A DNA stretch of 41,334 nt from CAYMKL01 sp964390805 (GCA_964390805.1 CAYMKL010000054.1:1-41334); one strand, 5' to 3'; shown: positions 1 through 7,685, counted from the stretch's first letter. The notes: generated from the letters alone by a model not told the origin. Numbers and translations: made by a program.

Positions 1-2
1 GG

Positions 3-953
3 TGGTTTCAGGCAACCGGCGACGGGACGCTGACCAACCTGGGCCGCATCGCCCGTTACGACATCACCGCCGGGACGTGGCACGCGCTGCCCAACCAGGG
101 CTTTAACGGTGTTGTTCGTGCGCTGGCGGTGTCCGGCACGGACCTGTACGTGGGTGGGAACTTCACCCAGACCGGCGACGGGACGCTGACCAACCTGGGC
201 CGCATCGCCCGCTACGACACCAACGCCGGGACGTGGCACGCGCTGCCCAATCAGGGCTTGAACAACGGGGTTAATATCCTGGCGGTGTCCGGTACAGACC
301 TGTACGCGGGTGGGGGCTTCACCCAGACCGGCGACACGACGGTGGCCCTGAATTACATCGCCCGCTACGACACCAACGCCGGGACGTGGCACGCCCTGCC
401 CAACCAGGGTATGAACGCCTTTGTTGTTGGGCTGGCGGTGTCCGGCACGGACCTGTACGCGGGTGGGGGCTTCAGCCAGACTGGCGACGGGACGCTGACC
501 AACCTGGGCTGCATCGCCCGCTACGACACCAATGCCGGGACGTGGCACGCGCTGCCCAACCAGGGCTTGGGCTTGGACAATCGGGTTTGGACGGTGGCGG
601 CGTCCGGCACAGACTTGTACGTGGGCGGGAGATTCACCCAGACCGGCGACGGGACGTTGACCAATCTGGGCCGGATCGCTCGCGGCGCTCTGGACGGCGG
701 CGCCCCCGACGCTGACGGCGATGGCGTTCCCGATGCCACGGATAACTGTCCCAACGACGCCAACCCCAACCAGGAAGATGCTGACCACGATGGCCTGGGC
801 GATGTCTGCGACCCCACTCCGTTCCCAGAGCCCATCGGCGGTATCGTCGTGCCGGTGAACAAGCTGGGGCTCTTGATGCCCTGGATTGGGCTCGCGGGGC
901 TAGCTACGCTCGCGGCCCTCACGGTTGCGCTGGTCAGGAGGCGCAAACCCTAG
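3..953 (+). CDS. Repeat-rich surface protein, 3' part
   Basis: The frame is open to the left edge, so the N-terminus is missing. The visible part holds about five copies of a 51-54 residue repeat (FTQTGDGTLTN, IARYD, AGTWHALPNQG, LAVSGTDLYVGG) that resembles the blades of kelch-like or delta-60-like beta-propellers. Repeat copies are also nearly identical in DNA (LYxGG blocks start at 144, 300, 453 and 615), so expansion looks recent. After the repeats come Asp-rich thrombospondin type 3-like calcium-binding segments (DADGDGVPDATDNC, EDADHDGLGDVC), then a hydrophobic segment (LGLLMPWIGLAGLATLAA) ending in RRRKP. That tail looks like a membrane anchor or protein-sorting signal. The inferred role is an extracellular or cell-surface structural or binding protein; no enzymatic motif is seen. 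Confidence 0.75.
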   Translation, partial: WFQATGDGTLTNLGRIARYDITAGTWHALPNQGFNGVVRALAVSGTDLYVGGNFTQTGDGTLTNLGRIARYDTNAGTWHALPNQGLNNGVNILAVSGTDLYAGGGFTQTGDTTVALNYIARYDTNAGTWHALPNQGMNAFVVGLAVSGTDLYAGGGFSQTGDGTLTNLGCIARYDTNAGTWHALPNQGLGLDNRVWTVAASGTDLYVGGRFTQTGDGTLTNLGRIARGALDGGAPDADGDGVPDATDNCPNDANPNQEDADHDGLGDVCDPTPFPEPIGGIVVPVNKLGLLMPWIGLAGLATLAALTVALVRRRKP

Positions 954-980
954 AAATCTACATCTCCAGATGCCGAACAA

Positions 981-1014
981 AAAGGCCCTCCCGAAACTTG
1001 GAGAGCCTTTCTTT
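981..1014 (+). terminator. Rho-independent terminator after the surface protein
   Basis: The stem AAAGGC-c-CTCC (981-991) pairs with GGAG-a-GCCTTT (1000-1010) around an 8-nt loop and is followed by CTTT. It lies 28 bp after the stop codon of the surface-protein gene. Confidence 0.7.
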
Positions 1015-1043
1015 GTCACAAGCGGTGTCCTTTGGCCTCCACA

Positions 1044-1092
1044 ATTGCCGCTGCTGACGGCAATGTCTGTGATTGCCATCAGCAGCGGTAAT
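1044..1092. repeat. Long imperfect palindrome (hairpin element)
   Basis: Two 21-nt arms (1044-1064 and 1072-1092) match as inverted repeats at 19 of 21 positions around a 7-nt loop. The left arm is itself partly palindromic (ATTGCCG...CGGCAAT). There is no T-tract, so it is not an obvious terminator. It looks like a REP or MITE-type element between the surface protein and the TA locus. Confidence 0.6.
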
Positions 1093-1195
1093 CTCAGATT
1101 CTGGCTGGTGGCTGGGGAGACCATAATGGTTTGTTGCGGAATTCATTCAGTTGGTCATGCTGCTGCACTAACTGGAATAGGAGGTCTTTCGACTA

Positions 1196-1224
1196 TTGAC
1201 CTCCGCTCGTTTTGATGGTATAAT
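1196..1224 (+). promoter_or_regulatory. Sigma70-type promoter for the DUF4258/YgiT TA pair
   Basis: TTGACC (1196-1201) and TATAAT (1219-1224) are separated by 17 bp. Transcription should start near 1231, which rules out start codons upstream of that for the toxin-like gene. Confidence 0.75.
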
Positions 1225-1294
1225 ATGGGCGAAACGTAAACCGCTCTGCAATCAGAAAGCTATCAATTCATCACAGTGGATGGCGGTTACTCCG

Positions 1295-1552
1295 ATGTCA
1301 ATTGAACAGATTCGAGACGATGTTCGTTCTGAAGTCATCACTTTTGGGCCACACCTGGTCGAACGCATGTGTGAAAACGGTATTTCGATTGATCAAGTGC
1401 TTGATGTAGTTCTAAACGGAACTGTAGGAAAAAAGGAACCCGACGAGCGCTCAGGAGGCAAATTCACCAAATTCACCATTCGCAGGAGGCGCATTACGGT
1501 AACTGTGAAAGACTGCCGGCCTGCGTTCATCATTACGGCAAATAGGAGGTAG
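1295..1552 (+). CDS. DUF4258-type toxin of a TA pair
   Basis: This 85-residue protein fits the DUF4258 family: IEQIRDDVR, a HLVERMxENGIS segment, then basic beta strands (KFTKFTIRRRRITVTVKDC). DUF4258 proteins are usually considered toxins of the RelE/MqsR-like group. The frame is open further upstream, but the promoter at 1196-1224 excludes those starts. ATG 1295 was chosen because it begins the conserved SIEQIRDDV segment; ATG 1280 is also possible. Neither has a strong ribosome binding site. The stop codon overlaps the Shine-Dalgarno region of the next gene, a zinc-finger antitoxin, giving a classical two-gene TA operon. Confidence 0.65.
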   Translation: MSIEQIRDDVRSEVITFGPHLVERMCENGISIDQVLDVVLNGTVGKKEPDERSGGKFTKFTIRRRRITVTVKDCRPAFIITANRR

Positions 1553-1556
1553 TGCT

Positions 1557-1793
1557 ATGGAATGTCCCAATGGTTGTTCTGTTCATATGGAGAGCGTCCG
1601 GGTAGAGCGGATTTTTAACCGCGCTGGTAGGCCGATCGTGATCCGTGATTTAGAAATGTACGTTTGCCCCGAATGTGGTTGCGAATCAATGCCACTGAGA
1701 TCTGCACGAATCGTTGAAAACGTACTCAATGGCCAGATGGAACCGATCGGTCAGTTTACCGCACCGCTATTTCAATCTGCACAGCTGGCTTAG
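1557..1793 (+). CDS. YgiT/MqsA-type zinc-finger antitoxin
   Basis: The 78-residue protein begins MECPNGC and has a second CPECG at residues 37-41, giving the paired Cys-x-x-x-Cys and Cys-x-x-Cys knuckles of YgiT-type (MqsA N-terminal) zinc-binding antitoxins. The canonical C-terminal HTH of full MqsA is absent, so this is a minimal antitoxin. AGGAGG at 1544-1549 lies 7 nt before the ATG, inside the end of the toxin gene, so the two are co-translated. Pairing with an upstream DUF4258 gene is the usual arrangement. Antitoxin function is inferred from family and context. Confidence 0.75.
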   Translation: MECPNGCSVHMESVRVERIFNRAGRPIVIRDLEMYVCPECGCESMPLRSARIVENVLNGQMEPIGQFTAPLFQSAQLA

Positions 1794-1852
1794 CACGTAT
1801 GCCTCAACTGCTAGCGATCTGACACCGCGGCAGCACTCGTCAATCTCTAATC

Positions 1853-1890
1853 AAAAGACCTCGGAGGTCTGCAGACCTCCGAGGTCTTTT
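1853..1890. terminator. 38-bp perfect palindrome, probable bidirectional terminator
   Basis: The 18-nt arms AAAAGACCTCGGAGGTCT (1853-1870) and their complement (1873-1890) flank a GC centre, with T-runs on both strands. It lies between the converging TA operon and the ABC exporter operon. The core AGACCTCGGAGGTCT belongs to a palindrome family that also occurs at 5837-5852 and 5922-5936, with a TTCGGAA variant at 3807-3839. It may therefore be a mobile palindrome co-opted as a terminator. Confidence 0.65.
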
Positions 1891-1949
1891 TTCGTTTGGC
1901 GCAGCGGTTCATCATAGCGAGGTAGGTGGTCTTCGATTGGCCACTGACG

Positions 1950-3770
1950 TCAAGCCGCCACCAGGCTGGGCACCTTGAAGACATCGTACTCCAGCTCCAA
2001 CTCGCGCCTGAACTGCTTGGTGTACAGCCGGTAGTAGTGGCCCTGGGCGCGCAGTAGCTCGGCGTGGGTGCCCATCTCGGCGATGCGCCCGTCCTCAATG
2101 ACCAGAATCCGGTCTGCCCGCCTGATGGTCGAGAGACGGTGGGCGATGACGAAGCTGGTGCGATCCCGCATCAGTGCCTCCATCCCCTGCTGGATCAGCG
2201 CTTCGGTCAGGGTATCCACCGAACTGGTGGCCTCGTCCATGACGAAGATCTCCGGCTGCGCCAGGATCGCCCGCGCCAGACTGACCAGTTGCTTCTGACC
2301 AACCGAGAGCAGCACGCCGCCCTCGCCCACCTCCTCGTCGTAGCCCTTTTCCAGCGTGACGATGAAGTCGTGGGCGCCGGCCAGTCTGGCTGCCTCCTCG
2401 ATCTCCTCGTCCGTGGCGTCCAACTGTCCGTAGCGGATGTTCTCGCGGATGGTGCCAGAGAACAGGTGCGGCGTCTGCAGCACCACGCCGATGCGCGACT
2501 GGATGGCGTGCAGTGATAGCGCGGTGTAATCGCGCCCGCCGATGCGTATCGCGCCCGCCTGGGGCTCGTAGAAGCGACACACCAGGTTGACGATGGTGGA
2601 CTTCCCCCCACCCGTCGGCCCCACCAGCGCGATCGTCTCGCCGCGCCTCACCGTCAGCGCGAAGTCCTGCAGCACTGGCTTGTCCTCTTCATAGTAGAAG
2701 TCCACGTGGTCGAACTCGATGTCGCCGCGGATGGTGCCCGGATCAATGGCATTGGGTCGGTCAGTTACCTCGGGCACGGCGTCAATCAGTGAAAAGACGC
2801 GCTCGGCCGAGGCGATGGCGTGTTGAAGTTCGGCGTACACACGAGCCATGTCCTGGACAGGCCAGAGCATGAACGTGATGTAGGAGACGAAAGCCTGGAT
2901 GCCGCCGATGGTTATGCTTCCCATCTGGGCCTGCAGGCCGCCGTACCAGGCGACGCTGCCCAACGCCAGCGCGCTGATCAACTGCACTATCGGCAGAAAC
3001 AGCGCGGAGAGCCAGGCCGCCCGGTAGGATGCGCGGTACATATCGCCCGAAAGCTCACCGAACTCGCGCAGGTTCTCCTCCTCGCGGCAGAGGGCCTTCA
3101 CCACGCGCACGCCACTGATGTTCTCGTTGTAGGCTCCCGTGATCTTGGAGTTGATCTTGCGCACCAACCGATACTCCACGATGATCTTCTTCTTGAACAG
3201 AGCCGCCACGACCACCAGCACCGGGATGATGGCGAACACCATCAGAGCCAGCCGCCAGTTGATGCGTAGCATGAAGTAGACCGCCGTGGCGATGCTGGTC
3301 AATGCCCAGGTGACATCCAGCAACCCCCAGGTGATCAAATCGGCAATGCGGACCGAATCGGACGTGACACGCGACATGATCCACCCCACCGGCGTGCGGT
3401 CGAAGTAGGAAAACGATAGCCGCTGCAGATTGTAGAACATCTTCTTTCGCAGATCGTAGCGGATGCGCTGCCCCAGGACGCCGACCAGGTAAATGAAGCC
3501 AAAGACCCCCACCGCCGACACCACAATCAGCAAGCCGTAGGTCGTGATGATCCGCGTGAGTGCAGCCCTATCGCCTGCCAGGATACCCTCGTCCACGATC
3601 CGTTTGCTGAGGTAGGTGAAATACGAGTCCAGCCACGACACGAAGGCAATGGACACCAGAAAGCCGACCAGCCACGGCCAATGGGGCTTGGTCTGGGCCA
3701 GGATGCGCAGGACGGTTCCGCCGCTGAACTGAGTCGTGAATTCCTCTTCTTCAAACTCAAAGTCTGACAT
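1950..3770 (-). CDS. ABC exporter half-transporter (canonical Walker B, degenerate signature)
   Basis: This 606-residue half-transporter has an N-terminal six-helix exporter domain (about residues 30-320) and a C-terminal ATPase. Walker A is GPTGGGKST (near 384-392), the signature is LSVGQ instead of LSGGQ (near 488), and Walker B ends MDE with the catalytic Glu, followed by the H-loop IAHR. It starts 14 bp inside the end of the upstream exporter gene, so the two are translationally coupled. The combination fits the canonical-catalytic subunit of a heterodimeric exporter (TM287/288, BmrCD, LmrCD type): its Walker boxes form the active site with the partner's LSGGQ, and its own LSVGQ completes the partner's degenerate site. 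The substrate is unknown; drugs or lipids are likely. Confidence 0.9.
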   Translation of the reverse strand: MSDFEFEEEEFTTQFSGGTVLRILAQTKPHWPWLVGFLVSIAFVSWLDSYFTYLSKRIVDEGILAGDRAALTRIITTYGLLIVVSAVGVFGFIYLVGVLGQRIRYDLRKKMFYNLQRLSFSYFDRTPVGWIMSRVTSDSVRIADLITWGLLDVTWALTSIATAVYFMLRINWRLALMVFAIIPVLVVVAALFKKKIIVEYRLVRKINSKITGAYNENISGVRVVKALCREEENLREFGELSGDMYRASYRAAWLSALFLPIVQLISALALGSVAWYGGLQAQMGSITIGGIQAFVSYITFMLWPVQDMARVYAELQHAIASAERVFSLIDAVPEVTDRPNAIDPGTIRGDIEFDHVDFYYEEDKPVLQDFALTVRRGETIALVGPTGGGKSTIVNLVCRFYEPQAGAIRIGGRDYTALSLHAIQSRIGVVLQTPHLFSGTIRENIRYGQLDATDEEIEEAARLAGAHDFIVTLEKGYDEEVGEGGVLLSVGQKQLVSLARAILAQPEIFVMDEATSSVDTLTEALIQQGMEALMRDRTSFVIAHRLSTIRRADRILVIEDGRIAEMGTHAELLRAQGHYYRLYTKQFRRELELEYDVFKVPSLVAA

Positions 3771-5766
3771 GGACTAACTCCTTCTCGAAAACCTCCAGGG
3801 TCTCCCAGACTTCGGAAGTCTCCCAGACTTCCGAAGTCTGGCCAATCTCCTTCTCCAACTCGTCCTCGATGTGGGCCTGCACGTCGTAGATCTGGCGGTA
3901 GATACCCTCTTGCGCCATCAACTCGTCGTGCGTCCCGCGCTGCACGATCTGGCCCTGGTCAAGCACTAGGATCAGGTCAGCGTTCATCACGCTCTGGATG
4001 CGGTGAGCGATGATGAACGTGCTGCGGCCCTGCATCAGGTGTTGCAGCGCTCCGCGGATCTCGCCCTCGGTCTCCGTATCAACCGACGACGTGGCGTCAT
4101 CCAGGATCAGGATGCGCGGGTCTTTCAGCAACGTGCGAGCGATGGCGACGCGTTGCTTCTGTCCGCCGGAGAGCGTGACTCCTTTCTCGCCCACCAGGGT
4201 GTCATAGCCATCGGGGAACGAAATGATCACGTCGTGGATGGCCGCCGCGCGGGCGGCTGCTTCGGCCTCCTCATCGGAGACTTCCCGCCCCACCCCGTAG
4301 GTGATGTTCTCGCGGATGGTGCGGGAGAACAGGAACGGTTCCTGCTCAACGATGCCGATCTGCTGGCGCAGGAAGTGGCGGGGGTACTCCTTGAGCTCCA
4401 CCCCGTCGAGGGTCAGGCTGCCGCCGGTATGCTCGTAGAAGCGGGGCAGCAGGTTGACCAGCGTCGTCTTGCCTGACCCAGTCGAACCGAGCAAGGCCAC
4501 GGCCTGCCCCGGCTCACAGCCGAAACTGACGTCCTTCAGAACTGCGCTGTCTCCGTTGTCGCCTGCGCTGAGCGCCGCTTCGCTTACGGTCGAAGCGTAT
4601 TCAAAGCAAACGTCACGGAAGACGATCTCCCCCCGCACGTTCCCAGACGGTCTGTAAGTACCTTCGTCCAGGGGTTCACGTTCCTCCTTGATTAGCTTGG
4701 CCACGCGCTTGTACGACACCATCCCGGTAGACATCTGCACGATCAGCCGCCCCAGGTTGCGCATGGGCCAGATCAGCCAGATGATCAGCCCGGTGGAAGC
4801 CAGGTAGGTGCCCACCGTGATCGTGCCGTTGATGGCCATCAACGCGCCAGCCACGAAAGACCCCAACATCTGGCCAGCACACAGGATGTCTGAGCTTGGC
4901 CAGAACAGCGAGTGCAGCGTCAACAGCCACCGGCCACGCCGGAACTGCTCCCAGTTGTCCTGCTCGAACTTGTCCCGCTCGTAGGATTGTCGGGCAAAGG
5001 CCTTGACCACCCGCACCCCGGTCAAGTTCTCCTGCAAAGTGGTCGAAAGCTTCGCCTCCTGTTCCTGAAAGGCTTCATAAGCCTGTGAGATCTTTCTGAA
5101 GAAAACGAGCGACATGACCACGATCAGCGGCACCACCACAACGGAGAGCAGCGCCAGTCGCATGTTCAGGCTCATCAGGGCCGCGAAGTTGACCGCAAAG
5201 AGCAAGACGATGCGCCCCGCGCCGATGGCCTGCTCGGCAAAGAAGCGGCGCAGCGCGTCAACGTCAGAGGTAGTGCGTTGGATCAGCTCGCCGGTCTGCG
5301 CTTGGTCGTGATAGGTAAACGACAGCCGCTGGATGTGGTCGTATAGGTAATTGCGCAGACGCCGTGTGATTCCCTCCGCCGTCAGCGCGCTCAGCCTGCC
5401 ACTGAGGAAGGAGAACGCCCCCTGCCCCAACGCCAGGGCCACAAAGCCCAACCCGATGAGCGGCAGAGTCCTGAGCCCGTCGAAGGGTAAGGTGCGGAAA
5501 TCAATGACCAAATCCCAATGACCAATGACCAATTGGGATTTGGTCATTGATTCATTGGTCATTACTCGGCTTCCCCGCCCCAGGACGTCGTCCACGAAAT
5601 AGCGCAGCAACAGCGAATTGCCCGTTCGAAGAACGGCTGCCATGCCCACGCTGAGCACGGCCCCCAGGTAGGCCAGGCGGAAGCCAGTCAACATGCGCCA
5701 CAGGCCAACCAGGCGCTTGTCCGAAACAGCGGTTTTGAAATCGAACTTAGTTATAGATGTTGGCAT
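3757..5766 (-). CDS. ABC exporter half-transporter (degenerate Walker B)
   Basis: This 669-residue partner has an exporter membrane domain and an ATPase with Walker A GSTGSGKTT (near 426), a canonical LSGGQ (near 531) and Walker B ILILDDATSS, where Asp replaces the catalytic Glu. That is the degenerate-site subunit of heterodimeric ABC exporters. It is about 60-70 residues longer than usual because of three in-frame insertions of repeat DNA: residues about 64-101 (LPFDGLRTL plus a heptamer tract), residues about 389-402 (ASTVSEAALSAGDNG) in the ATPase, and the C-terminal tail TSEVWETSEVWETLEVF from tandem palindromes. It overlaps the next exporter gene by 14 bp. A leader with attenuator features lies upstream. 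Confidence 0.9.
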   Translation of the reverse strand: MPTSITKFDFKTAVSDKRLVGLWRMLTGFRLAYLGAVLSVGMAAVLRTGNSLLLRYFVDDVLGRGSRVMTNESMTKSQLVIGHWDLVIDFRTLPFDGLRTLPLIGLGFVALALGQGAFSFLSGRLSALTAEGITRRLRNYLYDHIQRLSFTYHDQAQTGELIQRTTSDVDALRRFFAEQAIGAGRIVLLFAVNFAALMSLNMRLALLSVVVVPLIVVMSLVFFRKISQAYEAFQEQEAKLSTTLQENLTGVRVVKAFARQSYERDKFEQDNWEQFRRGRWLLTLHSLFWPSSDILCAGQMLGSFVAGALMAINGTITVGTYLASTGLIIWLIWPMRNLGRLIVQMSTGMVSYKRVAKLIKEEREPLDEGTYRPSGNVRGEIVFRDVCFEYASTVSEAALSAGDNGDSAVLKDVSFGCEPGQAVALLGSTGSGKTTLVNLLPRFYEHTGGSLTLDGVELKEYPRHFLRQQIGIVEQEPFLFSRTIRENITYGVGREVSDEEAEAAARAAAIHDVIISFPDGYDTLVGEKGVTLSGGQKQRVAIARTLLKDPRILILDDATSSVDTETEGEIRGALQHLMQGRSTFIIAHRIQSVMNADLILVLDQGQIVQRGTHDELMAQEGIYRQIYDVQAHIEDELEKEIGQTSEVWETSEVWETLEVFEKELVHVRL
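3807..3839. repeat. Two tandem 15-bp palindromes inside the exporter gene
   Basis: AGACTTCGGAAGTCT (3807-3821) and AGACTTCCGAAGTCT (3825-3839) are separated by CCC. Both are translated as the C-terminal tail of the ABC protein (TSEVWETSEVW). Confidence 0.75.
4561..4600. repeat. Interspersed-repeat insertion in the ATPase domain
   Basis: On the minus strand this has the CTTCGACnnnAGCGAAG / GCTCAGCGCAGG look of dispersed repeat elements. It encodes an Ala/Ser/Gly-rich loop absent from typical exporter ATPases at this point, between FEYAS and VLKDVSF. Confidence 0.45.
5464..5558. repeat. Composite insertion: dispersed repeat plus heptamer tract in the exporter gene
   Basis: Minus-strand CCCTTCGACGGGCTCAGGAC is followed on the plus strand by 7-bp units (AATGACC, AAATCCC, AATGACC, AATGACC, AATTGGG...) from 5503 that turn into their own inverted complement (TCATTGG). 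The segment is translated in frame between the first two transmembrane helices. Confidence 0.6.
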
Positions 5767-5813
5767 GGTGTGTATCTCCTCTTCTCCATTTGAAACTCTG
5801 GCGTGACTACCTT

Positions 5814-5951
5814 GACAATGTTAACTTCGCCTGCGTCAGACCTCCGAGGTCCGTGAAACAGCTCTAGGATGGCGAAATCGTAGCTTTTGCAGGCATTTCG
5901 ACGGGTGCAATCATCCATTGGAGACCTCGGAGGTCTAAACTTAACATTGTC
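5814..5951. mobile_element. MITE-like element with terminal inverted repeats
   Basis: GACAATGTTAA (5814-5824) is inverted exactly at 5941-5951. Just inside each end lies the AGACCTCCGAGGTC palindrome (5838-5851 and 5922-5936). The 138-bp element encodes nothing, has no clear target-site duplication, and sits in the 5' leader of the exporter operon. Confidence 0.5.
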
Positions 5952-6084
5952 GAACTACTCAGCCGCTCTAGCTGGATGACAATCCAGCGGTCTATGCTTG
6001 TAGAGGGTTCTCGCTGCAAAAGCCCAGGACTGTCGTCCTTTGTGAGCGGATGGTTGGGTAGTTACGCTTTGGCATACAAAGAAC

Positions 6085-6111
6085 AAGGCCATGGGCAGTG
6101 CCCACGGCCTT
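6085..6111 (-). promoter_or_regulatory. Second hairpin of the exporter leader
   Basis: The arms AAGGCCATGGGCA and TGCCCACGGCCTT pair with one mismatch. Its arms share GGCCGTGGG/CCCACGGCC with the terminator hairpin at 6140-6170, so arms of the two could exchange. On the minus strand it is followed by GTTCTTTG, a weak T-tract. Confidence 0.5.
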
Positions 6112-6130
6112 GCAGAGAAACGTCGGGATG

Positions 6131-6170
6131 AAATAAAAAAGGCCGTGGGTGTCGCGTGCACCCACGGCCT
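6131..6170 (-). terminator. Attenuator terminator following the leader peptide
   Basis: Read on the minus strand, the 12-bp stem AGGCCGTGGGTG/CACCCACGGCCT with a 7-nt loop is followed at once by TTTTTTATTT. It starts 10 nt after the stop of the 34-codon leader ORF. The 3' end of the leader ORF (AGGCTGTGG) can pair with the terminator arm CCACGGCCT with one G-U pair, which would give an antiterminator. Confidence 0.75.
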
Positions 6171-6179
6171 GCGGCAATC

Positions 6180-6284
6180 TTACCACAGCCTTTTGTGAGG
6201 AGGCGCACTACGACAAGGCAACAAGTAAACTTCGCCATTATCGCGAAGCCGAATCACACTAGCGATGAACATCATATTGCGCAT
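6180..6284 (-). CDS. 34-residue leader peptide with RLR motif
   Basis: This short ORF begins MRNMMFIASVIRLRDNG and ends PPHKRLW. AAGGAGG (6291-6297) lies 6 nt before its ATG, and a perfect promoter (6312-6339) lies just upstream. A rho-independent terminator follows the stop within 10 nt, and the heterodimeric ABC exporter is the next gene. Arg-x-Arg/Lys motifs, including the RLR of the ErmD leader, are known macrolide-dependent ribosome arrest sites, and BmrCD-type exporters are controlled by leader-peptide attenuation in Bacillus. A regulatory leader peptide is therefore the inferred role. Nothing suggests a function for the product itself. Confidence 0.7.
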   Translation of the reverse strand: MRNMMFIASVIRLRDNGEVYLLPCRSAPPHKRLW

Positions 6285-6311
6285 GTCATACCTCCTTAAC
6301 AAGATGCGGAC

Positions 6312-6339
6312 ATTATACCATAACCCGGCAGATTGTCAA
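6312..6339 (-). promoter_or_regulatory. Consensus promoter of the leader/exporter operon
   Basis: On the minus strand TTGACA (6339-6334) and TATAAT (6317-6312) are separated by 16 bp. Both hexamers are perfect. The start point is expected near 6305, just ahead of the leader ORF. Confidence 0.8.
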
Positions 6340-6359
6340 ATCTGCTTTCAATTACCTTC

Positions 6360-7538
6360 TTACTCCTCGGCCGTTTCCTGATGCTCAACTTCCCCCAGGC
6401 TCCTTTTTTGTCCCTCTTCCCAGCGATTCAGGAAGAAGGTGCTTGTGGCGTAGATGGCTCCCGCCACGGGAATGCCGAAGATGAAACCCCACAGGCCGAT
6501 CAACCTGGTGCTGATCATTATGGCCGCCAGGATGAGTAGGGGCGGCATGCCTACCACTTCGCTCATTATCTTTGGCATCACGATGTGGAGGAGGATCTGC
6601 TGGTAAGCGGTCATAATCAAGAGCATCCAGGGGGCCAGGCTGGGGTTTTGGAAGAGGGCGATGATAGCTGGCAGCGCCATAGCGATTGGGGCTCCGATAA
6701 CCGGGATAAACATAATCAGCCCAGCTAAAAACCCGATGGCTACAGCAAAGCGCAAGCGTGCTACTGTCATCGTGCCGGTGACAAACACTGCATAGAGCAA
6801 AGCCATAGCTAACTGGCCGCGGATGAAACCGCCGAAGGTGCGTTCTATGCTCTTACCCGCCACAGATAATTCATCATAGTACCTGGCGGGGATCAGGGCT
6901 AGAACTTGTTTGATCACACTCTTGCCATCCAACATCATATAAAAGCTGAGAATTAAGATGATGAACACGTTAGCCACTCCTGAGGCCACTTGAGTGACGA
7001 CGACGAGAGCGTTCTGGATGATGGCTGTGCCTATGGACTCGGCTCGCCGGGTCATCTCCTCTGGACGGTAGATTGACGTCAGGTCTACGTAGATGTTCAG
7101 CCTGGCCAGATTCTCCTGCAAAGTTTCGGTCCAATCGGGTGCCTGGGCGATGTATTCGGGCAGATTGGCTCCTAATTGGGAAAACTGGGTCACGGTCACG
7201 GGCACCAAGAAGATGCCGATGACTACCATGACCACCACCAGGCCAAGGTAGACAAGGCTGATGGCCAGGCCACGGGGAAGGTGCAAGTCTTCTAGCACAC
7301 GGGCAACCCGGTCTCCCACGCGCTGCCGTACCCACCTGATGAAGATTTGTGGTGCAGGACGACCGCTGAGCCCCTCAACCAAGGGATCTAGGATAAAAGC
7401 GATAAGCCAGGCCAGGGCAAAGGTCAGGATAATGTCGCCAAAGAAGCCGCTCAACTGCCAGGCCTTTTCGAAGAGGAAGATGGTGGCGCTGATGACCACC
7501 AGGACGATGGCCGCCCGTGTCCAACGATCGTGTTCCAA
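6360..7538 (-). CDS. AI-2E family transporter (PerM/YdiK-like permease)
   Basis: This 392-residue polytopic protein has the AI-2E transporter (formerly UPF0118) pattern: two N-terminal helices, a soluble loop with amphipathic helices, then a C-terminal bundle with GLIMFIPVIGAPIAMALP and a late FGIPVAGAIYA helix. Family members export autoinducer-2 or act as Na+/H+ antiporters, and the substrate cannot be read from sequence. The start is a TTG at 7538, supported by AGGAGG at 7545-7550; no in-frame ATG fits better. It is divergent from tsaE with its own promoter, and its stop lies only 20 bp from the promoter of the exporter leader. Confidence 0.85.
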   Translation of the reverse strand: MEHDRWTRAAIVLVVISATIFLFEKAWQLSGFFGDIILTFALAWLIAFILDPLVEGLSGRPAPQIFIRWVRQRVGDRVARVLEDLHLPRGLAISLVYLGLVVVMVVIGIFLVPVTVTQFSQLGANLPEYIAQAPDWTETLQENLARLNIYVDLTSIYRPEEMTRRAESIGTAIIQNALVVVTQVASGVANVFIILILSFYMMLDGKSVIKQVLALIPARYYDELSVAGKSIERTFGGFIRGQLAMALLYAVFVTGTMTVARLRFAVAIGFLAGLIMFIPVIGAPIAMALPAIIALFQNPSLAPWMLLIMTAYQQILLHIVMPKIMSEVVGMPPLLILAAIMISTRLIGLWGFIFGIPVAGAIYATSTFFLNRWEEGQKRSLGEVEHQETAEE

Positions 7539-7572
7539 GGTCTACCTCCTAAGCTACATAAGTTCTACCCTT

Positions 7573-7601
7573 ATTTTACACCACCTTGCCCATTTGGGCA
7601 A
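7573..7601 (-). promoter_or_regulatory. Promoter of the AI-2E transporter gene
   Basis: On the minus strand TTGCCC (7601-7596) and TAAAAT (7578-7573) are 17 bp apart, 35 bp upstream of the TTG start. Confidence 0.5.
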
Positions 7602-7624
7602 CATTGGCGTCTGGTTTCGATGGT

Positions 7625-7653
7625 TTGTTGAAAAAGGATAAAAGTTGTACAAT
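7625..7653 (+). promoter_or_regulatory. Promoter of the tsaE-tsaB-rimI cluster
   Basis: TTGTTG (7625-7630) and TACAAT (7648-7653) are 17 bp apart, 33 bp before the tsaE start. Confidence 0.5.
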
Positions 7654-7685
7654 AAAGGTAGTATCAGACAGCGAGGTGTGCGGAG

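Noticed and set aside
5955..6161. 68-codon minus-strand frame in the exporter leader
   Set aside because: It runs through both terminator hairpins and lacks a ribosome binding site; the 34-codon ORF upstream is better supported.
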